Counted from the stretch's first letter, positions 21,004 through 30,395 are shown. The stretch is 64,000 bases of DNA from Pelagibacteraceae bacterium AG-426-M19 (GCA_003210025.1 QCNW01000005.1:1-64000), one strand, 5' to 3'. Made by a program: numbers and translations. The notes: generated from the sequence alone by a model not told the origin.

Positions 21004-22428
21004 ATGAGTCAAGTAGAATTAAACATTGGTCCAAAAATAAAAGCTTTTAGAAGACAGCTAGGTATGCAGGCAAACAAACTAGCCTCACAACTTAACATTT
21101 CACCAAGTTATTTAGCTTTAATCGAGGGTGGTAAAAGAAAAATTGACGGGGAATTACTTTTAAAAATTTGTGAGGAGTTAAGCATCAACATTAGCGATCT
21201 AACAAATAAATCAGATATCAATATGGTCAACACAATTTCAGAATTGCTTGATGATCAACTTTTTGAAGATTTGGATATAGTTGGTCCAGAAGTTAAAGAT
21301 CTAGCAAATAGTAATCCAAAAATTGGTAAAGCTCTAATAAGATTAGGAGACATTTTGAAAAAAAAAGATCATGAATTGGTTAACAAAATTGAAAAACTTT
21401 CAGGAAAAATTGTTGATAATAGAAAAAACTCATTTCCTGGAGAAGTAATTTCAGATTTTTTGCAAGAAAATAGAAATTTTTTTCCAAAACTAGAGGAATT
21501 TGCAAATCAAATCTTTGAACAAATAAAACAAAATAATAGAACAAGATATATTGCTTTATGTGATTATTTAAAATCAGAGTATAAAATTGAAGTACAAGAT
21601 ATAATTCCTGAGGAAGGAAAACCCTTTTCAAAAATTTATGATAACAAAAATAGAAAGTTGCTATTGTCTGATTATTTGTCTTTAGAAACAAAGAAATTAC
21701 ATGCTGCAGCTCAAATTGCACAAGAGGGGGCTAGTGACATAATAAATTCTTATCTTGATACTTTTAATTATCCAAATGAAGAATCGAAAAAATTAACAAA
21801 AGTTGCTTTATTAAATTATTGTGGTGCAGCGATTTTAATGCCCTATAAATTATTTCATTATGAATGTAAAAAACTTAAATATGATTTAGAGTTATTGCAA
21901 AATACTTTTGCAACTTCGTTCGAACAAGTCACACATAGAGTAACATGCTTGAATGATCCAAAATTACCTGGGGTTCCATTTCATTTTTTGAGAGTTGATG
22001 TAGCTGGTAATATTTCAAAAAGATTTTCATTGTCAGGTATAGAAATACCACGATATGGTGGTGCTTGTCCTCGATGGAATGTATATTCAGCTTTTTCTAG
22101 ACCTGGTGTTATACAGGCTGCAGTGAGTAAAATGACTAATGGTGAAAAGTATGTATGTATAGCAAGAACTGTTGAAAAAGGTATAGGAAGATATGGACAA
22201 AAAAAAAGTATGTTATCTATTGGACTTGGATGTGAAGCCAAATATGCAAGAGATTTTGTTTATACGGAAAACTTAGATTTGAATGACAAAAAATCAGAGA
22301 TACCTGTAGGGGTTTCATGTAGAACTTGTGATAGACTAGATTGTTCTCAAAGAGCTTTTCCACCATTGCATAAAAAATTTGATGTAGACATTAATTCTAG
22401 AGGAGTATCTGTATATGTCAGTGATTAA
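21004..22428 (+). CDS. XRE-type regulator with short-chain fatty acyl (ScfR/RamB) sensor domain
   Basis: This 474-residue transcription regulator has an N-terminal XRE helix-turn-helix (residues 8-62, containing LASQLNISPSYLALIEGGKRKI), a middle ImmA/IrrE-like region without an intact HExxH zinc motif, and a C-terminal DUF2083 domain with the CRTCDRLDCSQRAFPP signature (439-454). The RamB/MccR/ScfR group controls acetate, propionate and glyoxylate genes and senses acyl-CoA-type signals. Divergence from aceA and the shared box cluster support that job. The next gene begins 14 bp inside its end. Confidence 0.88.
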   Translation: MSQVELNIGPKIKAFRRQLGMQANKLASQLNISPSYLALIEGGKRKIDGELLLKICEELSINISDLTNKSDINMVNTISELLDDQLFEDLDIVGPEVKDLANSNPKIGKALIRLGDILKKKDHELVNKIEKLSGKIVDNRKNSFPGEVISDFLQENRNFFPKLEEFANQIFEQIKQNNRTRYIALCDYLKSEYKIEVQDIIPEEGKPFSKIYDNKNRKLLLSDYLSLETKKLHAAAQIAQEGASDIINSYLDTFNYPNEESKKLTKVALLNYCGAAILMPYKLFHYECKKLKYDLELLQNTFATSFEQVTHRVTCLNDPKLPGVPFHFLRVDVAGNISKRFSLSGIEIPRYGGACPRWNVYSAFSRPGVIQAAVSKMTNGEKYVCIARTVEKGIGRYGQKKSMLSIGLGCEAKYARDFVYTENLDLNDKKSEIPVGVSCRTCDRLDCSQRAFPPLHKKFDVDINSRGVSVYVSD

Positions 22429-22963
22429 AAAATATGTAAGTTTTATAATTATATTTTTATTTGTAAGTACAAATAATGTGTATTCAGACAATTTAAATAT
22501 ATTGTTTAAAGAATTGCTTAATGCAAAAAATTTACAACAAGCAGAAAAGCTAGAGGATCAAATTTGGAATAAATGGACAAGACACCCAAACAATGATTAT
22601 CTGACGAACAAATTAGAGAACGGAACTTATTCCATGTACCATCAGCAGTATAGAATGGCATTAAAACTATTTACAGATGTGATTAATGAGGACCCAAAAT
22701 GGGCGGAGGGTTGGAATAAGAGAGCAACATTACTATTTATATTGGGGGATTATGAGAAATCGTTAGATGATATTGAACAAGTTTTAGATCTAGAGCCAAG
22801 ACATTTTGGAGCATTATCAGGACGAGCGCAAATATACTTAAGCTTAAAGGAATATGAAAAAGCAGTTGATGACTTGAGAAAAGCAAAATCTATTTATCCA
22901 TTAATCAAAAGTGGAGAAAATATAAAGTTAATAGAAAAAATTATCAAAGACCAACAAATTTAA
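22415..22963 (+). CDS. Secreted TPR-repeat protein
   Basis: This 182-residue protein has a signal peptide (MSVIKKYVSFIIIFLFVSTNNVYS), then tetratricopeptide repeats. The clearest are QYRMALKLFTDVINEDPKWAEGWNKRATL and DYEKSLDDIEQVLDLEPRHFGALSGRAQIY, with a partial third. TPR domains mediate protein contacts; no enzyme motif is seen. It overlaps the regulator gene by 14 bp, giving a two-gene transcript. Its stop shares TTAA with the convergent coiled-coil gene. Confidence 0.8.
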   Translation: MSVIKKYVSFIIIFLFVSTNNVYSDNLNILFKELLNAKNLQQAEKLEDQIWNKWTRHPNNDYLTNKLENGTYSMYHQQYRMALKLFTDVINEDPKWAEGWNKRATLLFILGDYEKSLDDIEQVLDLEPRHFGALSGRAQIYLSLKEYEKAVDDLRKAKSIYPLIKSGENIKLIEKIIKDQQI

Positions 22964-24138
22964 TTGTTCTTAGATCTTTTTTTTGCAATCAGCTGGGTTA
23001 ATGAATCTACCATTAAATCTGAGGCTTTAAAAATTTCGCTTGGTTTAAATTCATGTGAAATATTTTTTTCTTCATTTGTTTTATCTTCAATGACTATACC
23101 TTCATCTGGAGAATTATTTTTAATATAAATTAGTATTAACCACTCGTCATCAATTGTCTCATCCCATTTTATAAATATCTCTCCAGTTTCGAATCTTCTG
23201 TCTATGCATCTCAAGATAGACATATGTTTAGTTATATATCTTTTATTAAGTTGAAAAACTAAACTATTCGCACTTCTGTAAAAGCTTTCAAGTGCAAACT
23301 CAATTTTTTGCCTAGCTAAAGTATAATCCCTTTCTCTTTGAAGTAATTTTGCTCTATCGTCTCCTTCTTGTGTTTCTACGCCTAACGCTTCAACTCGTTC
23401 TCTTATTTTCTGATCTCTTATTTGTTGATATTTTAATTTTAGTTTTTCGATACGCTCTTGTAATCCTGAATAATCCTCTCTCTTTTCTCTTAACGCTAAT
23501 TTTTCTAGTTGTTCTAATTCTTTTACCTCTCTTATTCTAAACTTTTCTATTTGCTTTTCTAATTTTAATTCTTGTAAAAATTTCTTTTGTCTCTCCGCCT
23601 GCTCTTTTCTTAGTATAGCCTGTTCTTTTCTTAAGAATAATTTTATATCTTTTGCTCTTTCTCTTTCTAATTTTTGTTCTTGTTTTAACTGGACTTCTTT
23701 TTCTTTTAGAAAAGCTAACTCATCTGCTTTCTTCTGTTTTTCAATTTCGATTTTTTCCTTTTCTGCTTGCTCAATTTTCTCAAGTTCAATTTGCCTTTTT
23801 TCCTCAGCTCTTATTTCTTTAAAACGAATTAATCTAAATTCTATACTTTGAAAAAATTTTTGTATTAATTTATCAATTGCTAATAAATTAAAACTAAATT
23901 TGAAAGAAAACTTATTTTTTAAATCTTCCTCAAGCCTGACCGTTCTTGAAATAATACCCTTTTCGGTACTTGTCTTTAACTTAACTTTTTTTATTTTTTT
24001 TCTTCGATTTAATCTTTTTGTTATTTTTTTTTTTAATTTTGGTCTTTTTTTCTTTATTTTTGACTTGGATTTATTTTTTGATTTTTTAACCTTTGTTTTT
24101 AAATTTTTTTTTTTAGGTTTTTTTTTCTTTTTTTTCAT
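22960..24138 (-). CDS. Lysine-rich coiled-coil protein of unknown function
   Basis: I do not recognise this 392-residue protein. Residues 1-55 are almost all Lys, Arg, Pro, Ser and Thr, like a histone-H1 tail. Residues about 95-275 form a long Glu/Lys/Arg/Gln coiled coil with repeats such as LFLRKEQAILRKEQAERQKK. The C-terminal 110 residues look globular, with WDETIDDEWLILIYIKNNSPDEGIVIED. There is no signal peptide, so it is probably cytosolic. A role in DNA, RNA or envelope contacts is a guess. The 5' end is homopolymer rich. It is in the same direction as cfa, 29 bp away. Confidence 0.75.
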   Translation of the reverse strand: MKKKKKKPKKKNLKTKVKKSKNKSKSKIKKKRPKLKKKITKRLNRRKKIKKVKLKTSTEKGIISRTVRLEEDLKNKFSFKFSFNLLAIDKLIQKFFQSIEFRLIRFKEIRAEEKRQIELEKIEQAEKEKIEIEKQKKADELAFLKEKEVQLKQEQKLERERAKDIKLFLRKEQAILRKEQAERQKKFLQELKLEKQIEKFRIREVKELEQLEKLALREKREDYSGLQERIEKLKLKYQQIRDQKIRERVEALGVETQEGDDRAKLLQRERDYTLARQKIEFALESFYRSANSLVFQLNKRYITKHMSILRCIDRRFETGEIFIKWDETIDDEWLILIYIKNNSPDEGIVIEDKTNEEKNISHEFKPSEIFKASDLMVDSLTQLIAKKRSKNN

Positions 24139-24167
24139 TTAAGAAATACAGCTTTATCAGCTAATTT

Positions 24168-25355
24168 TTAATAAATATAGTCTCTAGTATTAGGAACAGA
24201 TCTAATATCTTTAGTTAGCTGAAGTTGAAATACAACTTGATCTCCCCATTTAAAAGCCATTTCACAACTTGTAAGATAAAATTCCCACATCCTTAAAAAT
24301 TTTTCATCAAACATTTCTAAAACTTGATCTTTTTTTGATAGAAATCTTTCTCTCCAATTTCTTAATGTGTGAGCATAGTGCATCCTTAAAATCTCTATAT
24401 CTGTAGCTATAAGTCCAGAATCCTCTATTGGCCTCGCTATTTCGCTTAAACTAGGGGTATATCCACCAGGAAATATATATTTTGTTATCCAAGGCTGTGG
24501 GTCTCTAGGTGGTAGATTTGATCCAATTGTGTGTATCAAAGCCACTCCATCCTTTTTTAACATTTGAGACACTCTATTAAAATAGGTTTGATAGAATTTT
24601 TTTCCAACATGTTCAAACATTCCAACACTAACTATCCTATCAAATTTTTCATTCAATTGTCTGTAATCTATTAATTTAAATTCAACTTGATTATCTAAAT
24701 TTAATTCTTTGGCTTTTTCTTGGCTATATTTAAATTGATTTTCTGAAAGTGTAATTCCGGTAACTGAAGCTTTTGTTTTTTTTGCAATGTCAATTGCAAG
24801 TGTTCCCCAACCAGATCCAATATCTAAAACTTTTTGGTTAGGTTGTATATGAAGTTTTTTAATTATGTGATCAATTTTATTTTCTTGAGCAGTTTCCAAG
24901 GTATCATTCTCATTTTTGAAGTATGCACATGAATATTGTCTTTTTTTATCAAGAAATAAATCATATAATTTTTCTGAAATATCATAATGGTGTGCAACAT
25001 TTTGTTTAGATTTAACAATTTTATTAAAACTTGTTAAATATTTTAAAGTTCCCTTTATTTTATTTAATGTCTTTCCATAAATATTAATATCTGCTCTTCC
25101 AATATTTTTAAAAGCTATATCAAGAAATTCCGTCAAGGTTCCATTTTTTAATCTTAAAGAGCCATTGGTATATGCTTCACCAAAATATAAATCAGGATGG
25201 AAAAGTAATTTTTTATGCAAACTTTTGTCTAACAATTGTAATTCTATAGGAATTTCATTCAAAGGCTTTCCTATAACATATCTGTTAGAATTATAATCTA
25301 TTAAGATAAAGCCATCTTCTTTGAATAAATCATTTAAAAAATTTATAAGTTTCAT
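24168..25355 (-). CDS. cfa: Cyclopropane-fatty-acyl-phospholipid synthase
   Basis: CFA synthase transfers a methylene group from S-adenosylmethionine to the double bond of membrane phospholipid acyl chains. The 395-residue protein has the N-terminal CFA domain and, from about residue 170, the SAM site VLDIGSGWGTLAIDIA. VSVGMFEHVG and the C-terminal REWRERF-like NWRERFL and YLTSCEMAFKWGDQVVFQLQL blocks follow. Its first base overlaps the stop of the upstream DapA-family gene by 1 bp, so they are cotranscribed. Confidence 0.94.
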   Translation of the reverse strand: MKLINFLNDLFKEDGFILIDYNSNRYVIGKPLNEIPIELQLLDKSLHKKLLFHPDLYFGEAYTNGSLRLKNGTLTEFLDIAFKNIGRADINIYGKTLNKIKGTLKYLTSFNKIVKSKQNVAHHYDISEKLYDLFLDKKRQYSCAYFKNENDTLETAQENKIDHIIKKLHIQPNQKVLDIGSGWGTLAIDIAKKTKASVTGITLSENQFKYSQEKAKELNLDNQVEFKLIDYRQLNEKFDRIVSVGMFEHVGKKFYQTYFNRVSQMLKKDGVALIHTIGSNLPPRDPQPWITKYIFPGGYTPSLSEIARPIEDSGLIATDIEILRMHYAHTLRNWRERFLSKKDQVLEMFDEKFLRMWEFYLTSCEMAFKWGDQVVFQLQLTKDIRSVPNTRDYIY

Positions 25356-26233
25356 TATGCTGCTTTTAAGTGCTTAAAGTCAAAATCAAGCTTTTGAAGT
25401 TCATCAAAAAATATTTTTTTTTCGTTTTCATTTAATAACTTCAATGGTGGAATTAAATTCTGGTAGTCCTGATCAATTTGCGCCATAAAAGTATGTAATC
25501 CAGAGATTAAATTAAATTTATCGAAAATGCTTCTTACTAAACACAATTTTTCGTTTGAAGATTGATCTGATCCATTTTGAAATTTATCGTAAACATCTCT
25601 TGCTAAAACTGAAGTAACATTTGTTGTTGCTGTAATTATTCCAGAGCAACCTAATTCAAGTCCTTTCAATAATTTTGACTCTGAACCTGGCATTACTGAA
25701 AAATTATCTATTTTCAAATTTTCATACAAATTATAAGAACTGTCTTTTACTCCAACTATTTGACTTGGAAATTTTTTTACTAGCTCTTCAATACAATCAA
25801 TACTAAATTTATATCCTGAGAGTTTTTCGAAATTATATAAAATTATTTTACATTCATTAATTTCATCTATTATTCTTGAGTAAAAATTAATCACATCGTG
25901 ATCGCTATACTTATAATAGGCAGGGGGCATAATTAGAAATTTATTAAACCCATTTGATTTGGCTATTTTTATCAAATTAATATTATCAACTAGCGAATTA
26001 AGACCGGTTCCAATTATAAATTTGTCCCTATAATTACTTTTTGGTAACAAATTGATTAATTGAATTTTTTCCGAAAGAGATATGAGTTGTGATTGTCCAG
26101 TACTTCCAAAAAAAACTACTCCATGGCAACCTTTGTCGATTAGATTTTCAGCATATTTAATCGTTTTTTCACTATTTAACGCCAGACTTTTATCTAATAC
26201 TGACAATGTAGCTGCATATATTCCATTAATCAT
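25355..26233 (-). CDS. Dihydrodipicolinate synthase / N-acetylneuraminate lyase family aldolase
   Basis: This 292-residue TIM-barrel Schiff-base aldolase has the loop GSTGQSQLIS (where DapA has GTTGE), a catalytic-type Tyr in ILYNF, and the Schiff-base Lys in VGVKDSS. These place it in the DapA/NanA superfamily, but the GSTGQ variant and the neighbours (cfa, GT9 transferase) do not fit lysine synthesis well. The substrate is unknown; sugar-acid or keto-acid cleavage is possible. It overlaps cfa by 1 bp. Confidence 0.8.
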   Translation of the reverse strand: MINGIYAATLSVLDKSLALNSEKTIKYAENLIDKGCHGVVFFGSTGQSQLISLSEKIQLINLLPKSNYRDKFIIGTGLNSLVDNINLIKIAKSNGFNKFLIMPPAYYKYSDHDVINFYSRIIDEINECKIILYNFEKLSGYKFSIDCIEELVKKFPSQIVGVKDSSYNLYENLKIDNFSVMPGSESKLLKGLELGCSGIITATTNVTSVLARDVYDKFQNGSDQSSNEKLCLVRSIFDKFNLISGLHTFMAQIDQDYQNLIPPLKLLNENEKKIFFDELQKLDFDFKHLKAA

Positions 26234-26306
26234 AACTTAATTATATGACTATAATTATAGAATAGATTTAAGAAAAAAATAATAAAAAAATATATTCTAA
26301 ATACTT

Positions 26307-27242
26307 ATGAAAGTTTGTGTTTATCTTAGCTATATAGGTCTTGGAGCAAATTTGTTACATCTAAGTTATGTGCATCAGTTATCTGAAAAGTTTGGACCTA
26401 TAACAGTTTTTACATTATGCAATAATTTGTCGGATGCATTGGAGGATGATCCTAAAATTAAAGAAGTCATACTAATAGATAAAAAATATAATAAATTTAA
26501 AAATATATTTAGTTTTTCATCGGAATTAAAAAAATACAATTTTGATAAAATATTTATTTATTATCCAAGTCCTAGAATATTCATCGCGTGTAAGTTAGCT
26601 GGAATAAAAGATATTTATCACTATCCTTTATTTAAAAAGAAAAATCTTCATTTAATCAACACAGCACAAAAGTTTACTGCGAGTGTATTAAACATAGAGA
26701 AATGTCAAACATACACAAGAATTCACATAAATGAAAATAAACTTAAAAGTGTCTCAACTTATTTTGATAAATCAAAATTTAACATTGTAATAGGAGCTGG
26801 ATCTTCAGGTCCAACAACAAAATGGGGCACTGATAATTACTCAAATCTAATAAATGAGTTAAATAAACTAAATAAATTTAATTTTTTTATTTTGTGTGGT
26901 CCTAATGAAAAATTAATTGCTAAAGAAATAATGGATAAGGTTGAAGGAGATAATATTACAGATCTTAGTAACAAAAATATCTCAGAAGTAATACCTTTTA
27001 TAGCTTCTGCAGATATGTATGTGGGGAATGATTCATTTGGTTCACATATTTCATCACAATCTGGCAAACCAAGCCTTGTGATTTTATTAGACTCACCAAA
27101 AGCATATACGGATTATACTCCTAATCATATTAGAATTATTCCTGAAGGATATGATGTTAATAATATTACACATGGAAGTGAAATTGATCCAAATTTAATT
27201 AAGGTCGAACAAGTGTATAAATCAATACTAAGTTATACTTAA
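26307..27242 (+). CDS. Glycosyltransferase family 9 (heptosyltransferase-like)
   Basis: This 311-residue protein has two Rossmann-like halves and a C-terminal NDSFGSHISSQSGKPSLVILL block, corresponding to the ADP-heptose-binding region of heptosyltransferases (which usually read GNDTGPMHLAAAL). YVGND is kept, but the following residues differ from the standard. GAGSSGPTTKWGTDNY matches the family's donor-phosphate loop. The likely role is transfer of a sugar in lipopolysaccharide core or a related glycan. The donor sugar is not certain. Its stop shares TTAA with the convergent J-protein gene. Confidence 0.8.
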   Translation: MKVCVYLSYIGLGANLLHLSYVHQLSEKFGPITVFTLCNNLSDALEDDPKIKEVILIDKKYNKFKNIFSFSSELKKYNFDKIFIYYPSPRIFIACKLAGIKDIYHYPLFKKKNLHLINTAQKFTASVLNIEKCQTYTRIHINENKLKSVSTYFDKSKFNIVIGAGSSGPTTKWGTDNYSNLINELNKLNKFNFFILCGPNEKLIAKEIMDKVEGDNITDLSNKNISEVIPFIASADMYVGNDSFGSHISSQSGKPSLVILLDSPKAYTDYTPNHIRIIPEGYDVNNITHGSEIDPNLIKVEQVYKSILSYT

Positions 27243-27748
27243 ACAACCGATTTTAAGACTGTGTCTTTGGCTTGGTTCACTAAAGTAGCAATATTATTTA
27301 ATTCTGGACTTCTATCTGGATGAATTTTTTTCATAATTTTTTTATAAGAATTCATCACCTCATCTTTTGTATATTTTTTTTTGGGATCTAAATTTAAAAT
27401 TCTATATGCTTCATCTAAACTCATATTCTGAGATGACATATTTTGATTAAATTGATTAAAATTAAATCTGCCAGAATTTTTTAAAACTCTAAAAAGTCCC
27501 CATAATCTAAATATCTGAAATAAAGAAATACCTGCTTTCGTTTTAATTAAAGGCAAAATAGCCAACATAAAGGGTAAGGAAAATATATATCTTCCTGCAT
27601 ATGCCATTATTACCGCTAACAATATTGAAGAAATTATAATAAATGTTCTTACAAATTTTGATATTTTTTTTGTTGAGGTTTTGGCAAACCAATTGAGTAA
27701 AATATAAAGAATTATAAAGATTATTAGTATTGCAAAAAAAATATTCAT
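27239..27748 (-). CDS. Membrane-anchored DnaJ-domain protein
   Basis: This 169-residue protein has an N-terminal membrane span (residues about 2-17) and further hydrophobic stretches at about 37-56 and 57-80. A C-terminal J domain follows (MSLDEAYRILNLDPKKKYTKDEVMNSYKKIMKKIHPDRSPE) with the HPD motif (about 145-147). This arrangement matches the Tim14/Pam18-like J-proteins of Alphaproteobacteria. The partner is presumably DnaK; the substrate is unknown. Confidence 0.85.
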   Translation of the reverse strand: MNIFFAILIIFIILYILLNWFAKTSTKKISKFVRTFIIISSILLAVIMAYAGRYIFSLPFMLAILPLIKTKAGISLFQIFRLWGLFRVLKNSGRFNFNQFNQNMSSQNMSLDEAYRILNLDPKKKYTKDEVMNSYKKIMKKIHPDRSPELNNIATLVNQAKDTVLKSVV

Positions 27749-27765
27749 AAATTAATTAAATTTAA

Positions 27766-29847
27766 ATGAAAATACCACAGCTTAAAAAAAAACCAGAATT
27801 AAAATCTTGTCACAACGTAACTTGGGAAGATGATTATAGTTGGATACATCAGGAAAATATACTTGAAGTATTGAAAGATAGTACAAAATTATTGCCAGAG
27901 GTGAGAAAATATCTTGAAGATGAAAATGATTATTTTAGTCATCAAATGTCAGATACAAAAGAAATTCAAAAAGTTTTATTCGATGAGATTAAAGGAAGAA
28001 TTAAACTTGATGATGAGTCTCTTCCTTTTAAAGATGTAAGATATAGTTACTGGACAAAAACAACAACAAAAGGAAATTATTCTATAAAGTTAAGAAAAAA
28101 AATTGATTCTAATGAAATAGAAGAAATTTGGAATGGTGATTTAGAAAAAGAAAAGATTAAAACAGAATATTTTGGGCTTGGAGACTTAGAAGTTAGCTAT
28201 AATGATAAATTACTAGCTTATTCATTAGATTTAAAAGGATCTGAATATTACACCATACATATAAGAGATATTAAAAGTCGAGAGCAAGTTGGTGAAAAAA
28301 TTGAAAATACAAGTGGTGGAATAACATTTAGCTTAGATGACAAATATATTTTTTACTCTAAGCTTGATGACAATCACAGACCAAGAGAAATTTACAGGCA
28401 TGAAATTGGAACTCCTACTAGTAAAGATATTCTTATATTTAAGGAAGAAAGTGAAGCATTTACTGTAGGGATAGGTCTTAGCTCTGACGAAAAGTATTTT
28501 TTTATTACGTCATCTGATCATAATACGTCCGAACAGTATTATTTTAAAGCAGATGAAATAATTCCAAAACCAAAACTAATTGATAAAAGAAAAAGAGGGA
28601 TAATATACTCTGTTAATTCATGGAATGGTAATTTCTATAAACATACAAATGAAGATGCAGAAGATTTTAAGATCGAAAAGACAAATGATTTAGAAAAAAA
28701 GGAGTGGGAAACATTTATACCTGCGCGAGAAGAGGTTTTAATTGGAGGATTAATTTTTTTAAATGATTGGATTATAAGATCTGAAACTTCTAACGCATTA
28801 TCAAAATTAATATTAAGAAATCCAAAAAATGATGAAGAAGAAGAAATATTTTTTTCAGATGAAAAAGTTATTGTTCCTGGTGTGTCATTAACCCAAAGAG
28901 ATAGAAACACTGATACCGTTTATTTATCATATTCATCACCAAAAACTCCTGGAAGGACTTACCTATACAATCTTAAAACAAAGGAGAAAAAATTAGTTAA
29001 AGAACAAGAGATTCCTAGTGGCCATAATTCTGATGACTACATAGTTGAAAGATTAGAGTGTACCTCTCATGACGGAAGAATGGTTCCTATAACTATAACA
29101 AGACATAAAAAAACTAAATTAGATGGATCTGCAAAATTATTATTATATGGGTATGGATCTTACGGTAGTTCTATGTCACCAAGTTTTTCTTCAACCAGAA
29201 TAAGTTTAATAGAGCGAGATATTATATGGGTAACTTCTCATATTAGAGGCGGTATGGAAAAAGGAATGAAATGGTGGAAAGAAGGAAAGTTATTAAACAA
29301 GAAAAATACTTTTGAGGATTACATTGCTTCTGCAAAATTTTTAATTGAAAAAAAGTTTACGTCTAAAGGTAATATTATTGGAATGGGTGGATCTGCTGGA
29401 GGTCTTTTAATGGGAGCCGTTGTTAACCAAGCGCCTGAATTATTTTTGGGTATTGTTATGGCTGTTCCTTTCGTTGACTCGTTGACCACGAACTTAGACC
29501 ATTCGTTACCATTAACAGTCGGCGAATTTGATGAATTTGGAAATGCTAAAGATAAAAAAGAACACTTTGATTACATATTTTCATATGCACCTTATAACAA
29601 TATTAAAAAGATGGATTACCCAAACATTTTGATAACAACAAGTCTAAGTGATAACAGGGTATTATTTGATGAGCCAGCAAAATTTACTGCAAAATTAAGG
29701 GATTACAAAACGGATAACAATTTACTTTTACTAAAAACAGAAATGAATGCAGGTCATGGAGGAAAATCTGGAAGAGATGGAGCAATTGAGGAGATTGCAG
29801 TTGACTACGCGTTCGCTTTGAAAATAGCTGGAAAATTAAACACTTGA
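27766..29847 (+). CDS. ptrB: Oligopeptidase B (S9A serine peptidase)
   Basis: Oligopeptidase B cleaves short peptides after Arg and Lys in the cytosol. The 693-residue protein has an N-terminal beta-propeller region (about 60-400) and a C-terminal alpha/beta-hydrolase domain. The nucleophile elbow is GMGGSAGG, the Asp lies in SDNRVLFDEPAKF, and the His in NAGHGGKSGR. It starts 17 bp from the divergent J-protein gene. The hsp20 promoter begins immediately after its stop. Confidence 0.93.
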   Translation: MKIPQLKKKPELKSCHNVTWEDDYSWIHQENILEVLKDSTKLLPEVRKYLEDENDYFSHQMSDTKEIQKVLFDEIKGRIKLDDESLPFKDVRYSYWTKTTTKGNYSIKLRKKIDSNEIEEIWNGDLEKEKIKTEYFGLGDLEVSYNDKLLAYSLDLKGSEYYTIHIRDIKSREQVGEKIENTSGGITFSLDDKYIFYSKLDDNHRPREIYRHEIGTPTSKDILIFKEESEAFTVGIGLSSDEKYFFITSSDHNTSEQYYFKADEIIPKPKLIDKRKRGIIYSVNSWNGNFYKHTNEDAEDFKIEKTNDLEKKEWETFIPAREEVLIGGLIFLNDWIIRSETSNALSKLILRNPKNDEEEEIFFSDEKVIVPGVSLTQRDRNTDTVYLSYSSPKTPGRTYLYNLKTKEKKLVKEQEIPSGHNSDDYIVERLECTSHDGRMVPITITRHKKTKLDGSAKLLLYGYGSYGSSMSPSFSSTRISLIERDIIWVTSHIRGGMEKGMKWWKEGKLLNKKNTFEDYIASAKFLIEKKFTSKGNIIGMGGSAGGLLMGAVVNQAPELFLGIVMAVPFVDSLTTNLDHSLPLTVGEFDEFGNAKDKKEHFDYIFSYAPYNNIKKMDYPNILITTSLSDNRVLFDEPAKFTAKLRDYKTDNNLLLLKTEMNAGHGGKSGRDGAIEEIAVDYAFALKIAGKLNT

Positions 29848-29848
29848 T

Positions 29849-29877
29849 CTTGAAATATCAAAATTAATTACCATATT
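29849..29877 (+). promoter_or_regulatory. Heat-shock (RpoH-type) promoter of hsp20
   Basis: CTTGAA at 29849-29854 and CCATATT at 29871-29877 are 16 bp apart, the same spacing as the groESL promoter at 9347. This fits the alphaproteobacterial sigma-32 pattern. It overlaps the last bases after ptrB. Transcription should start near 29884, at a small hairpin. Confidence 0.55.
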
Positions 29878-29881
29878 AGTA

Positions 29882-29908
29882 TTGTTAGTCGCCTAATGGG
29901 GCTAGCAA
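29882..29908 (+). other. 5' leader stem-loop of hsp20 mRNA
   Basis: TTGTTAG (29882-29888) can pair with CTAGCAA (29902-29908) through one G-U pair, with an inner CC/GG pairing around a TAAT loop. It lies at the predicted 5' end of the hsp20 transcript, about 30 bases before the AAAGGAGGA ribosome site. It could stabilise the message. It does not cover the ribosome site, so a simple thermosensor is unlikely. Confidence 0.4.
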
Positions 29909-29940
29909 TAAATAAACTTGCTTAATTAAAGGAGGATAAT

Positions 29941-30387
29941 ATGACAAGTAAGGACCTATCAATTTTCAACTCACTTCGGCCTTTCTCAATTGGTTTTGAC
30001 GATATGTTTGATCAATTCGAAAGCATGTTGGGCAATGGTGGTTTAAGTATGCAATCAAACTACCCACCCTACAACATAAGAAGAACTGGCAAAGATAACT
30101 ACTCAATAGAGGTTGCTTTAGCTGGCTTTAACAAAAAAGATGTTGAGGTAGAGTTTGAAGATAACCTATTAACTGTTAGAACTAAACAAGTTGATAGAAG
30201 TGAAAACAAAAACCAAGATGGAGAGATAATCCACAAAGGTATATCGCAAAGACAATTTGCGAGATCATTTACAATTGCTGATGATGTAAAAGTGAATGGT
30301 GCAGAGTTAAAAGATGGTCTTTTAACAATTGCATGTGAAAGGATTATCCCGGAACATAAAAAAAAGAAACTTATTGAAATTAAATAA
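29941..30387 (+). CDS. Small heat-shock protein, Hsp20 / IbpA type
   Basis: This is a 148-residue alpha-crystallin chaperone that holds unfolding proteins until DnaK or ClpB act. After an N-terminal arm (SIFNSLRPFSIGFDDMFDQFESML), the core reads YPPYNIRRTGKDNYSIEVALAGFNKKDVEVEFEDNLLTVRTKQ, ending with KKKLIEIK. The unusually strong ribosome site (AAAGGAGGAT) and the sigma-32-like promoter upstream fit induction by heat. A hairpin follows the stop. Confidence 0.94.
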   Translation: MTSKDLSIFNSLRPFSIGFDDMFDQFESMLGNGGLSMQSNYPPYNIRRTGKDNYSIEVALAGFNKKDVEVEFEDNLLTVRTKQVDRSENKNQDGEIIHKGISQRQFARSFTIADDVKVNGAELKDGLLTIACERIIPEHKKKKLIEIK

Positions 30388-30395
30388 GTACCTTG

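Noticed and set aside
24010..24138. Possible frameshift in the poly-A-rich start of the coiled-coil gene
   Set aside because: The frame stays open through to a plausible globular domain with the ATG at 24138. I have no evidence of a break, though A-runs of 8-9 bases make sequencing errors possible.
23900..24142. Phe-rich open frame opposite the start of the lysine-rich gene
   Set aside because: It is the antisense of the lysine codons (TTT for AAA) and has no ribosome site or homology pattern.
29878..29940. RNA thermometer (ROSE-type) before hsp20
   Set aside because: The strong AAAGGAGGA ribosome site is not paired in the hairpin I can see, so a ROSE-like fold is not supported.
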